From Rhizobium johnstonii 3841 (GTDB taxonomy: Bacteria > Pseudomonadota > Alphaproteobacteria > Rhizobiales > Rhizobiaceae), in the NCBI RefSeq assembly GCF_000009265.1, contig NC_008378.1:186001-250000 (forward strand): 64,000 nucleotides of DNA. Direction: 5' to 3'. The notes under the pieces were generated by a model, which was not told the origin of the DNA, did not search any database, and worked only from the letters and a program-made list of their open reading frames with translations. This document shows, piece by piece, positions 53,373 through 62,468 of this stretch. Within the stretch, counting starts at the first letter, position 1, and each line of letters opens with the position of its first letter. Both the position numbers and the translations under genes were made by a program.

Positions 53373-55139
53373 ATGCGCGCTGATCAATGGCTATCTCTTC
53401 TCATCATCGCGCTGATGATGGGCGCGTTCCTGTGGGGCCGTTATCGATACGATATAGTCGCCGTAAGCTCCCTTCTCGCTGCAATCATTGTCGGCATCGT
53501 CCCCGCCAAGAATGCTTTTTCCGGCTTTTCCGATGACATTGTTATCATCGTTGGCAGCGCGCTCATCGTCAGTGCGGCGATATCCAGATCGGGGATCATG
53601 GATGTCGCCTTGCGCAGATTTTCTCCCGAACGACGCGGGCCACGGATGCAGCTGATCATTCTGGTTGCCATTGTCGCAGCCCTGTCGGCTTTCATCAAAA
53701 ACATTGGTGCGCTGGCGATCATGATCCCGGTCGCTGTGCAAATGGCCCGGAAATCACGCGTATCACCGTCGATGTTCCTGATGCCGATGTCTTTCGCCTC
53801 TCTGCTCGGAGGGCTTATGACGCAGATCGGCACGTCGCCAAACATCATCGTTTCCCGGGTGCGCGAGGAGATCACCGGGCAGCCGTTCATGATGTTTGAC
53901 TATACGCCTGTCGGCCTGGCGCTCTCGGTCGCCGGCGTTGTCTTTCTGGCGCTGTTCTACAAGCTGCTGCCTGAAAGATCACGGGTCGAAACGTCGATGG
54001 ATGAGGCGGTGGCGATCAAAAACTACACGACCGAGGCCAAGGTCACCACGCCATCAGGGGCGATCGGGCGGTCCGTCAGCTGGCTGCAGAAGCCGGCGGG
54101 CGGCGATGCGATGGTGACTGCGATTATCGGTGGCAACGGCCAAAGGCGAACGCCCCTTCCCGATACGGTGCTCAAGGATGGCGACCTCCTTATTATCGAG
54201 GGGGAGCAGAGCGCCCTCGACAAGATCGTCAGTGAAGCCAAGCTTCAACTGTCCGACCGTAAACACGAGCCTGAGACACGCCAAGACATCAGTTCTGTTG
54301 AAGCTATCGTTGGCGAACATTCCCGATTGATCGGCGTCAGCGCAAAAGACGTTTCTCTCTTCCACAATACCGGGCTCAACCTTCTTGCCGTCAGCCGCCG
54401 CGACAGGCGCTTCACCGAGCGCCTGGGCGAGATCAAGATCCGCAATGGCGACGTCGTGGTCTTGCAGGGCGACTTGCAGAAACTACCGGATCTTCTACGC
54501 GAATGGGGATGTTTGCCGCTGGTCGAACGAGATATGAAGCTCGGCAACGCCCGCAATGGCATGATCCCCGTCATTATCCTGATGGCAACGATGGGGGCGA
54601 CAGCCTTCGGGGGCATTCCCGTCGCGACAGCGTTTTTTGCCGCAGCTTTTCTGATGGTGGTCACCGGATCCGTTCCATTGCGGGAAGTTTATCAGCATCT
54701 CGATGCCCCCATTCTGATCATGCTGGCCGCTCTCATTCCGATCAGCGACTCGCTCAGGACCACGGGAACCACCGACATCATCGCGGACCTCCTCTCGCGA
54801 ACCGCCGAAATGCTCCCGCCCTTCGGTGCTTTGGCTCTCATCCTGGTTGCGGCCATGGCCGTAACCCCGTTTTTGAACAATGCAGCGACGGTTCTGGTCA
54901 TGGCACCGATCGCCGCGACCTTTGCCGAGAAGCTGGGCTTCAGGCCCGATGCCTTTCTGATGGCGGTGGCAATTGGAGCCGGCTGCGACTTCCTCACGCC
55001 CATCGGACACCAGTGCAACACGCTGGTGATGGGACCGGGCGGATATCGTTTTGGTGACTACGCCCGACTGGGTCTGCCGCTCTCGCTCATTGTGGCGATC
55101 GTTAGTGTGCCGATCCTGTTGTTGGTTTGGCCGATTTGA
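53373..55139 (+). CDS. SLC13/DASS-type anion transporter with two TrkA-C domains
   Basis: A 588-residue permease. Two membrane halves, each with a DASS-type asparagine-proline or asparagine-threonine motif (MTQIGTSPNIIVSRVREEIT in the first; TPIGHQCNTLVMGPGGYRFG in the second), flank a soluble middle of about 230 residues. This holds two TrkA-C (RCK_C) regulatory domains (GNGQRRTPLPDTVLKDGDLL and HNTGLNLLAVSRRDRRFTER). Transported ions in the family include sulfate, dicarboxylates and other anions with sodium. It stands alone between ligD and the sugar-acid cluster; a link to sugar-acid uptake is possible but unproven. Confidence 0.85.
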   Translation: MRADQWLSLLIIALMMGAFLWGRYRYDIVAVSSLLAAIIVGIVPAKNAFSGFSDDIVIIVGSALIVSAAISRSGIMDVALRRFSPERRGPRMQLIILVAIVAALSAFIKNIGALAIMIPVAVQMARKSRVSPSMFLMPMSFASLLGGLMTQIGTSPNIIVSRVREEITGQPFMMFDYTPVGLALSVAGVVFLALFYKLLPERSRVETSMDEAVAIKNYTTEAKVTTPSGAIGRSVSWLQKPAGGDAMVTAIIGGNGQRRTPLPDTVLKDGDLLIIEGEQSALDKIVSEAKLQLSDRKHEPETRQDISSVEAIVGEHSRLIGVSAKDVSLFHNTGLNLLAVSRRDRRFTERLGEIKIRNGDVVVLQGDLQKLPDLLREWGCLPLVERDMKLGNARNGMIPVIILMATMGATAFGGIPVATAFFAAAFLMVVTGSVPLREVYQHLDAPILIMLAALIPISDSLRTTGTTDIIADLLSRTAEMLPPFGALALILVAAMAVTPFLNNAATVLVMAPIAATFAEKLGFRPDAFLMAVAIGAGCDFLTPIGHQCNTLVMGPGGYRFGDYARLGLPLSLIVAIVSVPILLLVWPI

Positions 55140-55198
55140 TTTCAACTGCTCGGGCATTGCGGCGGCCGATAAGAAGTTTTGAAGCAGAGATGCGTTCC

Positions 55199-56260
55199 TC
55201 ACGCAGCGACGTCTGGAATAGGCAAGCCCAGGATCTCGGCGTGTTTACAAAGCTTCTGCCAAGTTGCATCGCCGACCGGCACGCCCTCTTCCAACGCCGA
55301 GCGGCGCCTTCGCGCTGCGCTGTCGCCCGGCATGCGGACAGGACCATTGTTCCAGGGCGCAGGAGGATTGCTGCGGCATGCAGAGGCGAGAAAATCAGAC
55401 TGCGCCGTAAAGGCATCCAGCCCGGCGAAAAAGGCGGGATCGATGACCTGAAGGAAAGCGCTTTGCGAAAACACACCGGACGGCGCGTTGGCCCGTCCCT
55501 TGCCGGAAAGCCCCTGCCCCAGCAATTCGACGATCAGCCCGAGCCCAAAACCCTTGTGCCCCTTCAACTGGCCGCCAAGAGGCATCATCGTCCCGCCCCG
55601 TTCGGTCACCTCGCGCGGATCATCGGTCGGCTCACCTGCGGCGGTGAAAGCCCAGGCCTCAGGAAATTTCTTGCCGGCCTTCGCCAGGTTTTGCGTCATG
55701 GTCGTGGTGGTGATCGAGGCCGAGACGTCGATCAGGATCGGATCCGCAGATGTCGGGAATCCGGCCGCCATCGGATTGGGCGTCAGCAGCGGCTTCGTGC
55801 CGCCATAGGGCGCAACGCGGCTCGCCGCGGGATGCGACACCGACAGCTGCACGATCAGGCCCCGGTCGGTTACCTGCCGCATGAAGGCTGAAAGAGCGCA
55901 GGTATGGTGGCAGTTGCGGATCGCGGCGGTGACGACGCCATGATCGCCGACGCGTTCGCAGGCCTGCTCGATCGCCTTGGTCAGCAGCCATGCGCCGGGC
56001 AAGGATTTGCCGTCCCAAACAAAGGCTGCACCGCGGTCATTGACGACCTCATAGCTGCCGGACTTCGCCAGCGAGCCGTCTTCCAATGCCTCGACATACC
56101 AGTTCAAAAGGCTGACGCCATGCGTTTCGTGGCCGATCATGTCGCCTTCCACCAGTACGACGGCGGTCGTTTCGGCCTTGTCGACCTCCATGCCGGCGCG
56201 GGTCAATATCTGCTTTGCGAATTGGGTCAGGGCAATGCGGTCAATCAGCGGCATAGGCAT
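55199..56260 (-). CDS. Ldh family oxidoreductase (malate/L-lactate/sulfolactate dehydrogenase type)
   Basis: A 353-residue NAD(P)-dependent dehydrogenase of the Ldh_2 fold, which is unrelated to Rossmann lactate dehydrogenases. Typical motifs: GHETHGVSLLNWYVEALEDG with the catalytic histidine, AAIRNCHHTCALSAFMRQVT, LSVSHPAASRVAPYGGTKPL, LTPNPMAAGFPTS and GGQLKGHKGFGLGLIVELLG. Substrates in the family include malate, sulfolactate, 2,3-diketogulonate and ureidoglycolate, so only the enzyme class is certain. It is the last gene of the sugar-acid region on this strand, 70 bp after the binding-protein gene, and may reduce or oxidise a hydroxy acid of the pathway. Confidence 0.83.
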   Translation of the reverse strand: MPMPLIDRIALTQFAKQILTRAGMEVDKAETTAVVLVEGDMIGHETHGVSLLNWYVEALEDGSLAKSGSYEVVNDRGAAFVWDGKSLPGAWLLTKAIEQACERVGDHGVVTAAIRNCHHTCALSAFMRQVTDRGLIVQLSVSHPAASRVAPYGGTKPLLTPNPMAAGFPTSADPILIDVSASITTTTMTQNLAKAGKKFPEAWAFTAAGEPTDDPREVTERGGTMMPLGGQLKGHKGFGLGLIVELLGQGLSGKGRANAPSGVFSQSAFLQVIDPAFFAGLDAFTAQSDFLASACRSNPPAPWNNGPVRMPGDSAARRRRSALEEGVPVGDATWQKLCKHAEILGLPIPDVAA

Positions 56261-56330
56261 TTCTCCCTCACGTCATGGAAAGCACGGGCCGCTATTTGCG
56301 GCGGCCCGTGCTCAAGTGCGGCATACCGGT

Positions 56331-57851
56331 TTACTTGAAGCGGATCTGCGACAGCTGCAGTTCGGAATTCGTCGCGATCGTCGGCTTGAAGTCGAGACGC
56401 GGCGAGACGCGGGTGAAACCGACCATGTGAAACATCGGGATGTCGGCGATGATTTCGGTGTTCACCTTGGCGAACAGCTCCTTCCAGAGTTTTGTGCGCT
56501 CGTCGCCGGTGGCAGACGTCGCCTTGGCGATCAGGGCGTCGACGGCGGGATCGCGAACCATGGAGTGGGAGCCGTCGGTGGCGTATTTCACGAATGCGGT
56601 GAAGACAGGGTCGCCGGTTGCATTGTCGTGCTGCGACTGAGTCAGCGTCGGGCCGGAATCGGCGACAAAGGGTGCAACGAAGTAGCCGTTCCACACGGAA
56701 ACGTCATACATGTCGAGCTTTACGTTCAGGCCGACTTCCTGAAGCATCGCCATCATCGCTTCCATCGCTTCGGTGGCGTTGGGATATTGCCCGTTGCGAC
56801 CGATGATGCGGATCTCACGATCGATCGGGACGCCGTCCGCTTTTGCTGCTGCGACCAGCTCCTTTGCTTTTTCGGGATCATAGGGCCAGGCGGGGATATC
56901 GGCATTGTAGCCGATCGTGGTCGGCACGACGAGCTGTGTCGCGATCTTTGCCTGTTCCGGGAACAACGTTCCGAGCATCGCCTGACGATCGATGGCGAGG
57001 TTCATCGCTTCGCGGATGCGCCGGTCGTTAAGGGGGGCTGCGCGCGTATCGATACGCAGCGATGTCGTCTCCGAATTCGGGTAGGCGAAATCGGTTTCCT
57101 TGTTGGTGGCATCCTGTACGGATACGGCCGGAACGATATCGGCTTCGCCAGCATCGACCATGGCGGCAGCAACGGCGCTGTCGGAGCGGAACAGATAGGT
57201 CGCCTGTTCGACCTGCGGTTTCTCCCCCCAATATTCCGGATTGCGTTTCAGCACGATTGACTGGCCGATTTCCCATTTGTCGAACGTATAAGGGCCGGTG
57301 CCAATCGGCTTGCGGGTGAATTCGTCGGCTGGTGTCGCCTCGGCAGATTCCACAGACATCACCGTCATCAGAAGCGGAAGAATCGGCTGCGCCGGTTTTG
57401 TCGTAATGCGGATCGTGTTGGCATCCGGCGTTTCGAAGCTGAACTCCATGCCGCCGAAATATTTGCCGCCGGTCTCACAGCTGAGCTTCTTATTCTTGTT
57501 GCGCTCGATGGTGAATTGGACATCCTTGGCAGTGAACGGCTTGCCATCGTGCCATTTGACATTCGGGCGCAGCTTAAACTCCCAGGTGTCGTCGTCGATC
57601 TTCGACCATTCCGTCGCCAGGCGGGGCTTGAGGCCGCCATTGACGTAGTCGAATTCCACCAGCATCTCGTTGACGTTTTCAGAAATGACCCGGCCGACGT
57701 CCTGGCGCGCTGCCATGCAGGGTTCGACGACATCGACGGTTTCGGCAAGCACAACAGTGACGTTGCTCTTGGCATCCTGTGCCTGAGCCGTGCCGCCGCT
57801 CAGCGCGAGCACCATTGTTGAAAAGCAGGCTGCTAACAAATGCAGTTTCAT
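56331..57851 (-). CDS. ABC transporter substrate-binding protein, peptide/nickel type (SBP_bac_5), orphan
   Basis: A 506-residue family 5 binding protein. Signal peptide MKLHLLAACFSTMVLALSGG with cleavage after AQA. Characteristic parts: VISENVNEMLVEFDYVNGGL, LATEWSKIDDDTWEFKLRPN, VKWHDGKPFTAKDVQFTIER and GTGPYTFDKWEIGQSIVLKR. GGGAGGAG lies before the ATG at 57851. No permease or ATPase genes are nearby, so it must use a transporter encoded elsewhere, or the rest of the operon was lost. The neighbouring sugar-acid genes suggest a ligand other than a peptide. Confidence 0.87.
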   Translation of the reverse strand: MKLHLLAACFSTMVLALSGGTAQAQDAKSNVTVVLAETVDVVEPCMAARQDVGRVISENVNEMLVEFDYVNGGLKPRLATEWSKIDDDTWEFKLRPNVKWHDGKPFTAKDVQFTIERNKNKKLSCETGGKYFGGMEFSFETPDANTIRITTKPAQPILPLLMTVMSVESAEATPADEFTRKPIGTGPYTFDKWEIGQSIVLKRNPEYWGEKPQVEQATYLFRSDSAVAAAMVDAGEADIVPAVSVQDATNKETDFAYPNSETTSLRIDTRAAPLNDRRIREAMNLAIDRQAMLGTLFPEQAKIATQLVVPTTIGYNADIPAWPYDPEKAKELVAAAKADGVPIDREIRIIGRNGQYPNATEAMEAMMAMLQEVGLNVKLDMYDVSVWNGYFVAPFVADSGPTLTQSQHDNATGDPVFTAFVKYATDGSHSMVRDPAVDALIAKATSATGDERTKLWKELFAKVNTEIIADIPMFHMVGFTRVSPRLDFKPTIATNSELQLSQIRFK

Positions 57852-57956
57852 TTCGTTCTCCTCCCATGCGCCTTTGGCGCTCCTCACAGTAGATCTGCGT
57901 CCCGTTTCCGGTGCTCCGGCATCTATCTCCTCAATAGCTTGATAAAGCACAAGTGC

Positions 57957-57970
57957 ACTAATATACTAGT
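57957..57970. promoter_or_regulatory. Candidate GntR-type operator upstream of the binding-protein gene
   Basis: ACTAATATACTAGT is a 14-bp palindrome with one mismatched pair, centred on TATA, in the AT-rich 185-bp gap between the kdgD and binding-protein genes. GCACAAGTGCAC just beside it is also nearly symmetric. The pattern fits an FCD-type GntR site. Confidence 0.4.
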
Positions 57971-58036
57971 TTGCGACAACCATCAACTCTGACGCTCCAA
58001 GTGCAGAGCCTTCAACCTTGTCTGGGGCGCGAAATT

Positions 58037-58940
<904 letters not shown>

Positions 58941-58957
58941 TTTGGTACTCCTCGATG

Positions 58958-60475
58958 TCAGTTGCGCAGGTCTTGGGGCAACAGGCCGGCAGGGAAATTC
59001 TGGTAGGCAACGGGGCGCAGAAATCTGCGGATCGACATGGTCCCGACGCTGGTTGCGCCGAAGTTGGTCGAGGCCGGGTAGGGGCCGCCATGCACCATGG
59101 AATCGACAACCTCGACGCCGGTTGGGAAGCCATTGACCAGCAATCTGCCAGCCTTCCTTTCGAGGATCGGCAGCAGGTCGCGGGCAAGGCCAAGATCGGC
59201 GTCGTCCATATGGATCGTCGCGGTCAGCTGTCCCTGGAAGCTTTCGGCAAGGGCGAGCATCTTTTCAGGCGAGTCGACGCGCACGACGAGGCCGAGAGGG
59301 CCGAACACCTCTTCGCTGAGGGAGTGATCGGCAAGCCAGGCCGAGCCGTTGGTCTCGAACAGGTTCGGCGCTGCGTCGCGGTCAGCACTCTTTGCAGCAA
59401 GAACCGGCGCGACGGCATTGCTCGCCCGCAGGCGGTCGGCACCGTCGTGATAGGCCGTGGCGATACCTTTGGTCAGCATCGTCTGCGGCGCCACCTTTTC
59501 AAGAGCCGCCTTGGCGGCACTGGTGAACTTGTCCGCCTCCGGCCCGTCGACGACGACGGCGATACCGGGCTTGGTGCAGAACTGGCCGGCACCAAGCGTC
59601 AGTGACCCGGCCCAGCCGGAACCGATTGCCTCCGCCCGGGCAGCGGTAGCGGCCGGCAGCAGGAACATCGGATTAACGCTGCCGAGTTCCCCGAAAAAGG
59701 GGATCGGCTCAGGGCGCTGGGCGCAAAGGTCAAAGAGCGCCCGACCGCCGGCAAGCGAGCCGGTAAAGCCAACGGCTTTGATGGCCGGATGGGTCACCAG
59801 CGCCGTTCCGACATCACGGCGACCGCCCTGGATCAGGCTGAAGACGCCGGCCGGCATTCCAGTGCGCTCGATAGCGGCTGCAATCGCCTCGGCGATGATC
59901 TCACCTGTGCCGGGATGGGCTGAATGTCCCTTCACCACGACCGGGCAACCGGCGGCAAGCGCGGCTGCCGTATCGCCGCCGGCGGTCGAGAATGCCAGCG
60001 GAAAATTCGAGGCGCCGAAGACGGCGACCGGGCCGATCGGCCGTTGCACCAGACGGATCTCGGGCCGCGGCGCCGGTTGCCGGTCCGGTTGCGCCGCATC
60101 GACGCTGGCGTCGAGATGCGCGCCCTTGCGGATATGGTCGGCAAACAGCCTGAGTTGGCCGGTGGTACGAGCACGTTCGCCGTTGAGCCGGCCCTCCGGA
60201 AGCCCGGTTTCCTGCGTTCCGATGAGGGTGACGGCCTCGCCGCGCTTGTCGATCTCCTCGGCGATTGCCTCGAGGAAAATGGCGCGCTCCTCGCGTGTCG
60301 TTGCCGAAAATGCTGCAAAAGCAGCTTCGGCAGCGCGGCAGGCGCGGTCGACCAGTTCCGTTGTGCCGACAGCAAAGTCGTGTGCCTGCCCATGCGCCGG
60401 CTCGGACTGAAATGTCGTCGTTCCGGCAATCCATTCGCCGGCGATGAAATGCTTGCCTGAAGGGGTCCAGCTCAT
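58958..60475 (-). CDS. 2-oxoglutarate semialdehyde (2,5-dioxovalerate) dehydrogenase
   Basis: A 505-residue NADP-type aldehyde dehydrogenase of the KGSADH group. Cofactor region RPIGPVAVFGASNFPLAFST, catalytic glutamate FGELGSVNPMFLLPAA and catalytic cysteine LGAGQFCTKPGIAVVVDG match this subgroup. C-terminal region EVFGPLGLVVRVDSPEKMLA. It oxidises 2-oxoglutarate semialdehyde to 2-oxoglutarate, the last step of the aldarate (glucarate/galactarate) and pentose oxidation routes. The ATG at 60475 is the family start. It lies 17 bp before kdgD, the enzyme that makes its substrate. Confidence 0.9.
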   Translation of the reverse strand: MSWTPSGKHFIAGEWIAGTTTFQSEPAHGQAHDFAVGTTELVDRACRAAEAAFAAFSATTREERAIFLEAIAEEIDKRGEAVTLIGTQETGLPEGRLNGERARTTGQLRLFADHIRKGAHLDASVDAAQPDRQPAPRPEIRLVQRPIGPVAVFGASNFPLAFSTAGGDTAAALAAGCPVVVKGHSAHPGTGEIIAEAIAAAIERTGMPAGVFSLIQGGRRDVGTALVTHPAIKAVGFTGSLAGGRALFDLCAQRPEPIPFFGELGSVNPMFLLPAATAARAEAIGSGWAGSLTLGAGQFCTKPGIAVVVDGPEADKFTSAAKAALEKVAPQTMLTKGIATAYHDGADRLRASNAVAPVLAAKSADRDAAPNLFETNGSAWLADHSLSEEVFGPLGLVVRVDSPEKMLALAESFQGQLTATIHMDDADLGLARDLLPILERKAGRLLVNGFPTGVEVVDSMVHGGPYPASTNFGATSVGTMSIRRFLRPVAYQNFPAGLLPQDLRN

Positions 60476-60535
60476 TGTTATTCTCCTCGGCGGAGCCTGG
60501 CTCCGTCCTGATTCCGTTGTTCAAGATACGCCGGC

Positions 60536-61246
60536 TTAGCGGCCGCTCACCTTCCGCCATTCGGCAAAGAGCGTCAGATTGCTTTCGTCGGTGGCCGGGT
60601 AGAGGCCAATGATCGTGTGACCTTGCTTGACGCGCTCGGTGACGAAATCCTCGTAAGCGGTCATCTCTACCGCTTCATCGGCGATCTCGTCGGCGATCTC
60701 GGCCGGGATGACGATCACGCTGTCATCGTCGCCGACCATGATGTCGCCCGGGAAAACCGCCACATCGCCACAGCCTATCGGCACATTGATGTCGATTGCC
60801 TCATGCAGCGTCAGGTTCGTCGGGCTGGAGGGACGGTTGTGATAGGCGGGGATATCAAGGCCGCCGATCGTCATGGCGTCCCGGAAGCCGCCATCGGTGA
60901 CGACGCCGGCACCGCCGCGCATCATCAGGCGGGTAATCAGGATGTCGCCGGCAGAGGCTGCGCGCGGATCCTTGCGGCTGTCCATCACCAGAACAGAGCC
61001 TTCCGGGCAAGTCTCGATGGCAAGCCGTTGCGGATGTTTCGGGTTGCGAAAGACGTTCATCGCGTTGCGGTCCTCGCGCGCCGGCATGTAGCGCAGCGTG
61101 AAGGCCGGTCCGACCATATTGCGGCCCTTCGGCTGCACCGGCCGAACATCCTGGACAGTCTGGTTTCTCAGGCCGCGCTTGAACAGCGCCGAACAGAGCG
61201 TCGCGACGGAGACACCCATCAGCTTTTCACGGGTTGCGGGGTTCAT
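60536..61246 (-). CDS. RraA-like family protein (HMG/CHA aldolase-like)
   Basis: A 236-residue protein with the RraA/4-hydroxy-4-methyl-2-oxoglutarate aldolase fold. Recognisable: GVSVATLCSALFKRGLRNQT, GPAFTLRYMPAREDRNAMNV, AGDILITRLMMRGGAGVVTD, GGFRDAMTIGGLDIPAYHNR (arginine and aspartate of the metal-pyruvate site) and VGDDDSVIVIPAEIADEIAD. Proteins of this type beside sugar-acid dehydratases are thought to act on keto acids as aldolases or decarboxylases rather than to regulate RNase E; the true activity here is unknown. It is 22 bp after the enolase-superfamily gene, and 60 bp before the dehydrogenase gene. Confidence 0.85.
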   Translation of the reverse strand: MNPATREKLMGVSVATLCSALFKRGLRNQTVQDVRPVQPKGRNMVGPAFTLRYMPAREDRNAMNVFRNPKHPQRLAIETCPEGSVLVMDSRKDPRAASAGDILITRLMMRGGAGVVTDGGFRDAMTIGGLDIPAYHNRPSSPTNLTLHEAIDINVPIGCGDVAVFPGDIMVGDDDSVIVIPAEIADEIADEAVEMTAYEDFVTERVKQGHTIIGLYPATDESNLTLFAEWRKVSGR

Positions 61247-61268
61247 ATTTCCTTCTCCTCGTTCTCAT

Positions 61269-62459
61269 TCAGACGCCGAAACTGCGCGTTTCCACGGTCC
61301 AGTCGCGGGCTTTGCCCGTCAGGCTGCAACCAAGCCCCGGACGGGCCGGCACGATCATCCGGCCGTCCTTGATCTCGAGTTCTTCGTTGAACAGCGGCGC
61401 CAGCCAATCGAAATGCTCTACCCACGGCTCATGCGCATAGGCGGCCGCCAGGTGCAGATGGATTTCCATGGCGAAATGCGGAGCCAGGCGCATACGTTTC
61501 GCCTCGGCGTGCGTGCAGATGCGCAGAAAGGGCGTGATGCCGCCGACGCGCGGCGCATCCGGCTGAATGAAGTCGACCGCATCGGCCCGGATCAGCGCCA
61601 TGTGTTCGTCGGCGCTTGCCAGCATTTCGCCGGTGGCGATCGGTGTGGCAAGTTCGCGCGCCAGTGCCGCATGGCCCTCGGCGTCATAGGCATCGAGCGG
61701 CTCTTCGATCCATTCGAGGTTGAGCGGTTCGACCAGCCGGCCGAAGCGCAAGGCCGTCGTGCGGTCCCATTGCTGGTTTGCATCGACCATCAGTGGGACA
61801 CGGCCATCGATATGGCTGGTCACCGCATCAAGCCGGCGAAGGTCGATCATCGGGTCCGGCTGTCCGACCTTGATCTTGATGCCGCCGATACCGGAGGCGA
61901 TCGAGTGGTCGATGGCATCGCGGATTTCCTCGACGCTCGAGGACAGGAAGCCGCCGGAGGTGTTGTAGCAGGCGACACTGTCGCGATGGGCGCCAAGCAG
62001 TTTTGCGAGCGGCAGGCCGGCGCGTTTCGCCTTGAGGTCCCAGAGGCAGATGTCGATGGCGGCGATTGCCTGCGTTGCGATGCCGGAGCGGCCGACCGAG
62101 GCCCCTGCCCAGCAGAGCTTGTCCCAGATGCGCGCGGTATCGTTGGGGTCTTCGCCGATCAGGTTGTCGGCAAGCTCGCAGGCGTGTGCATAAAGGGCAG
62201 GTCCGCCTGCCCGCTTCGAGTAACTGAAACCGAGACCGCTATGGCCGGCCTCGGAGACGATCTCGCAAAATAGAAAGGCCACCTGCGTCAGCGGCTTCTG
62301 CCTGCCCGTCAAAACCTTGGCATCGCTGATCGGCCGCGCCAAAGGCAGGTAAACGAGCGACAGGGTGACGGATCGGATGGCGTCCAACTTGGACGGACCG
62401 GCAGCGAAGCCAGCCTTGGGAGGCTGTGCGGGAATCGTACGTCGATCGGGATCAAACAT
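61269..62459 (-). CDS. Enolase superfamily dehydratase (L-talarate/galactarate dehydratase-like)
   Basis: A 396-residue mandelate-racemase-type protein. Active-site elements: YSKRAGGPALYAHACELADN in the capping domain, KxK motif in GIGGIKIKVGQPD, metal ligands aspartate in LMVDANQQW, glutamate in EWIEEPLDAYDAEG and glutamate in IATGEMLASADE, and the base histidine in LAPHFAMEIHLHLAA. The capping segment SDAKVLTGRQKPLTQVAF resembles talarate/galactarate dehydratases. It would dehydrate an aldarate to 5-dehydro-4-deoxyglucarate, the substrate of KdgD encoded downstream. Specificity is inferred from context and resemblance only. Confidence 0.8.
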   Translation of the reverse strand: MFDPDRRTIPAQPPKAGFAAGPSKLDAIRSVTLSLVYLPLARPISDAKVLTGRQKPLTQVAFLFCEIVSEAGHSGLGFSYSKRAGGPALYAHACELADNLIGEDPNDTARIWDKLCWAGASVGRSGIATQAIAAIDICLWDLKAKRAGLPLAKLLGAHRDSVACYNTSGGFLSSSVEEIRDAIDHSIASGIGGIKIKVGQPDPMIDLRRLDAVTSHIDGRVPLMVDANQQWDRTTALRFGRLVEPLNLEWIEEPLDAYDAEGHAALARELATPIATGEMLASADEHMALIRADAVDFIQPDAPRVGGITPFLRICTHAEAKRMRLAPHFAMEIHLHLAAAYAHEPWVEHFDWLAPLFNEELEIKDGRMIVPARPGLGCSLTGKARDWTVETRSFGV

Positions 62460-62468
62460 CGTGGTGCC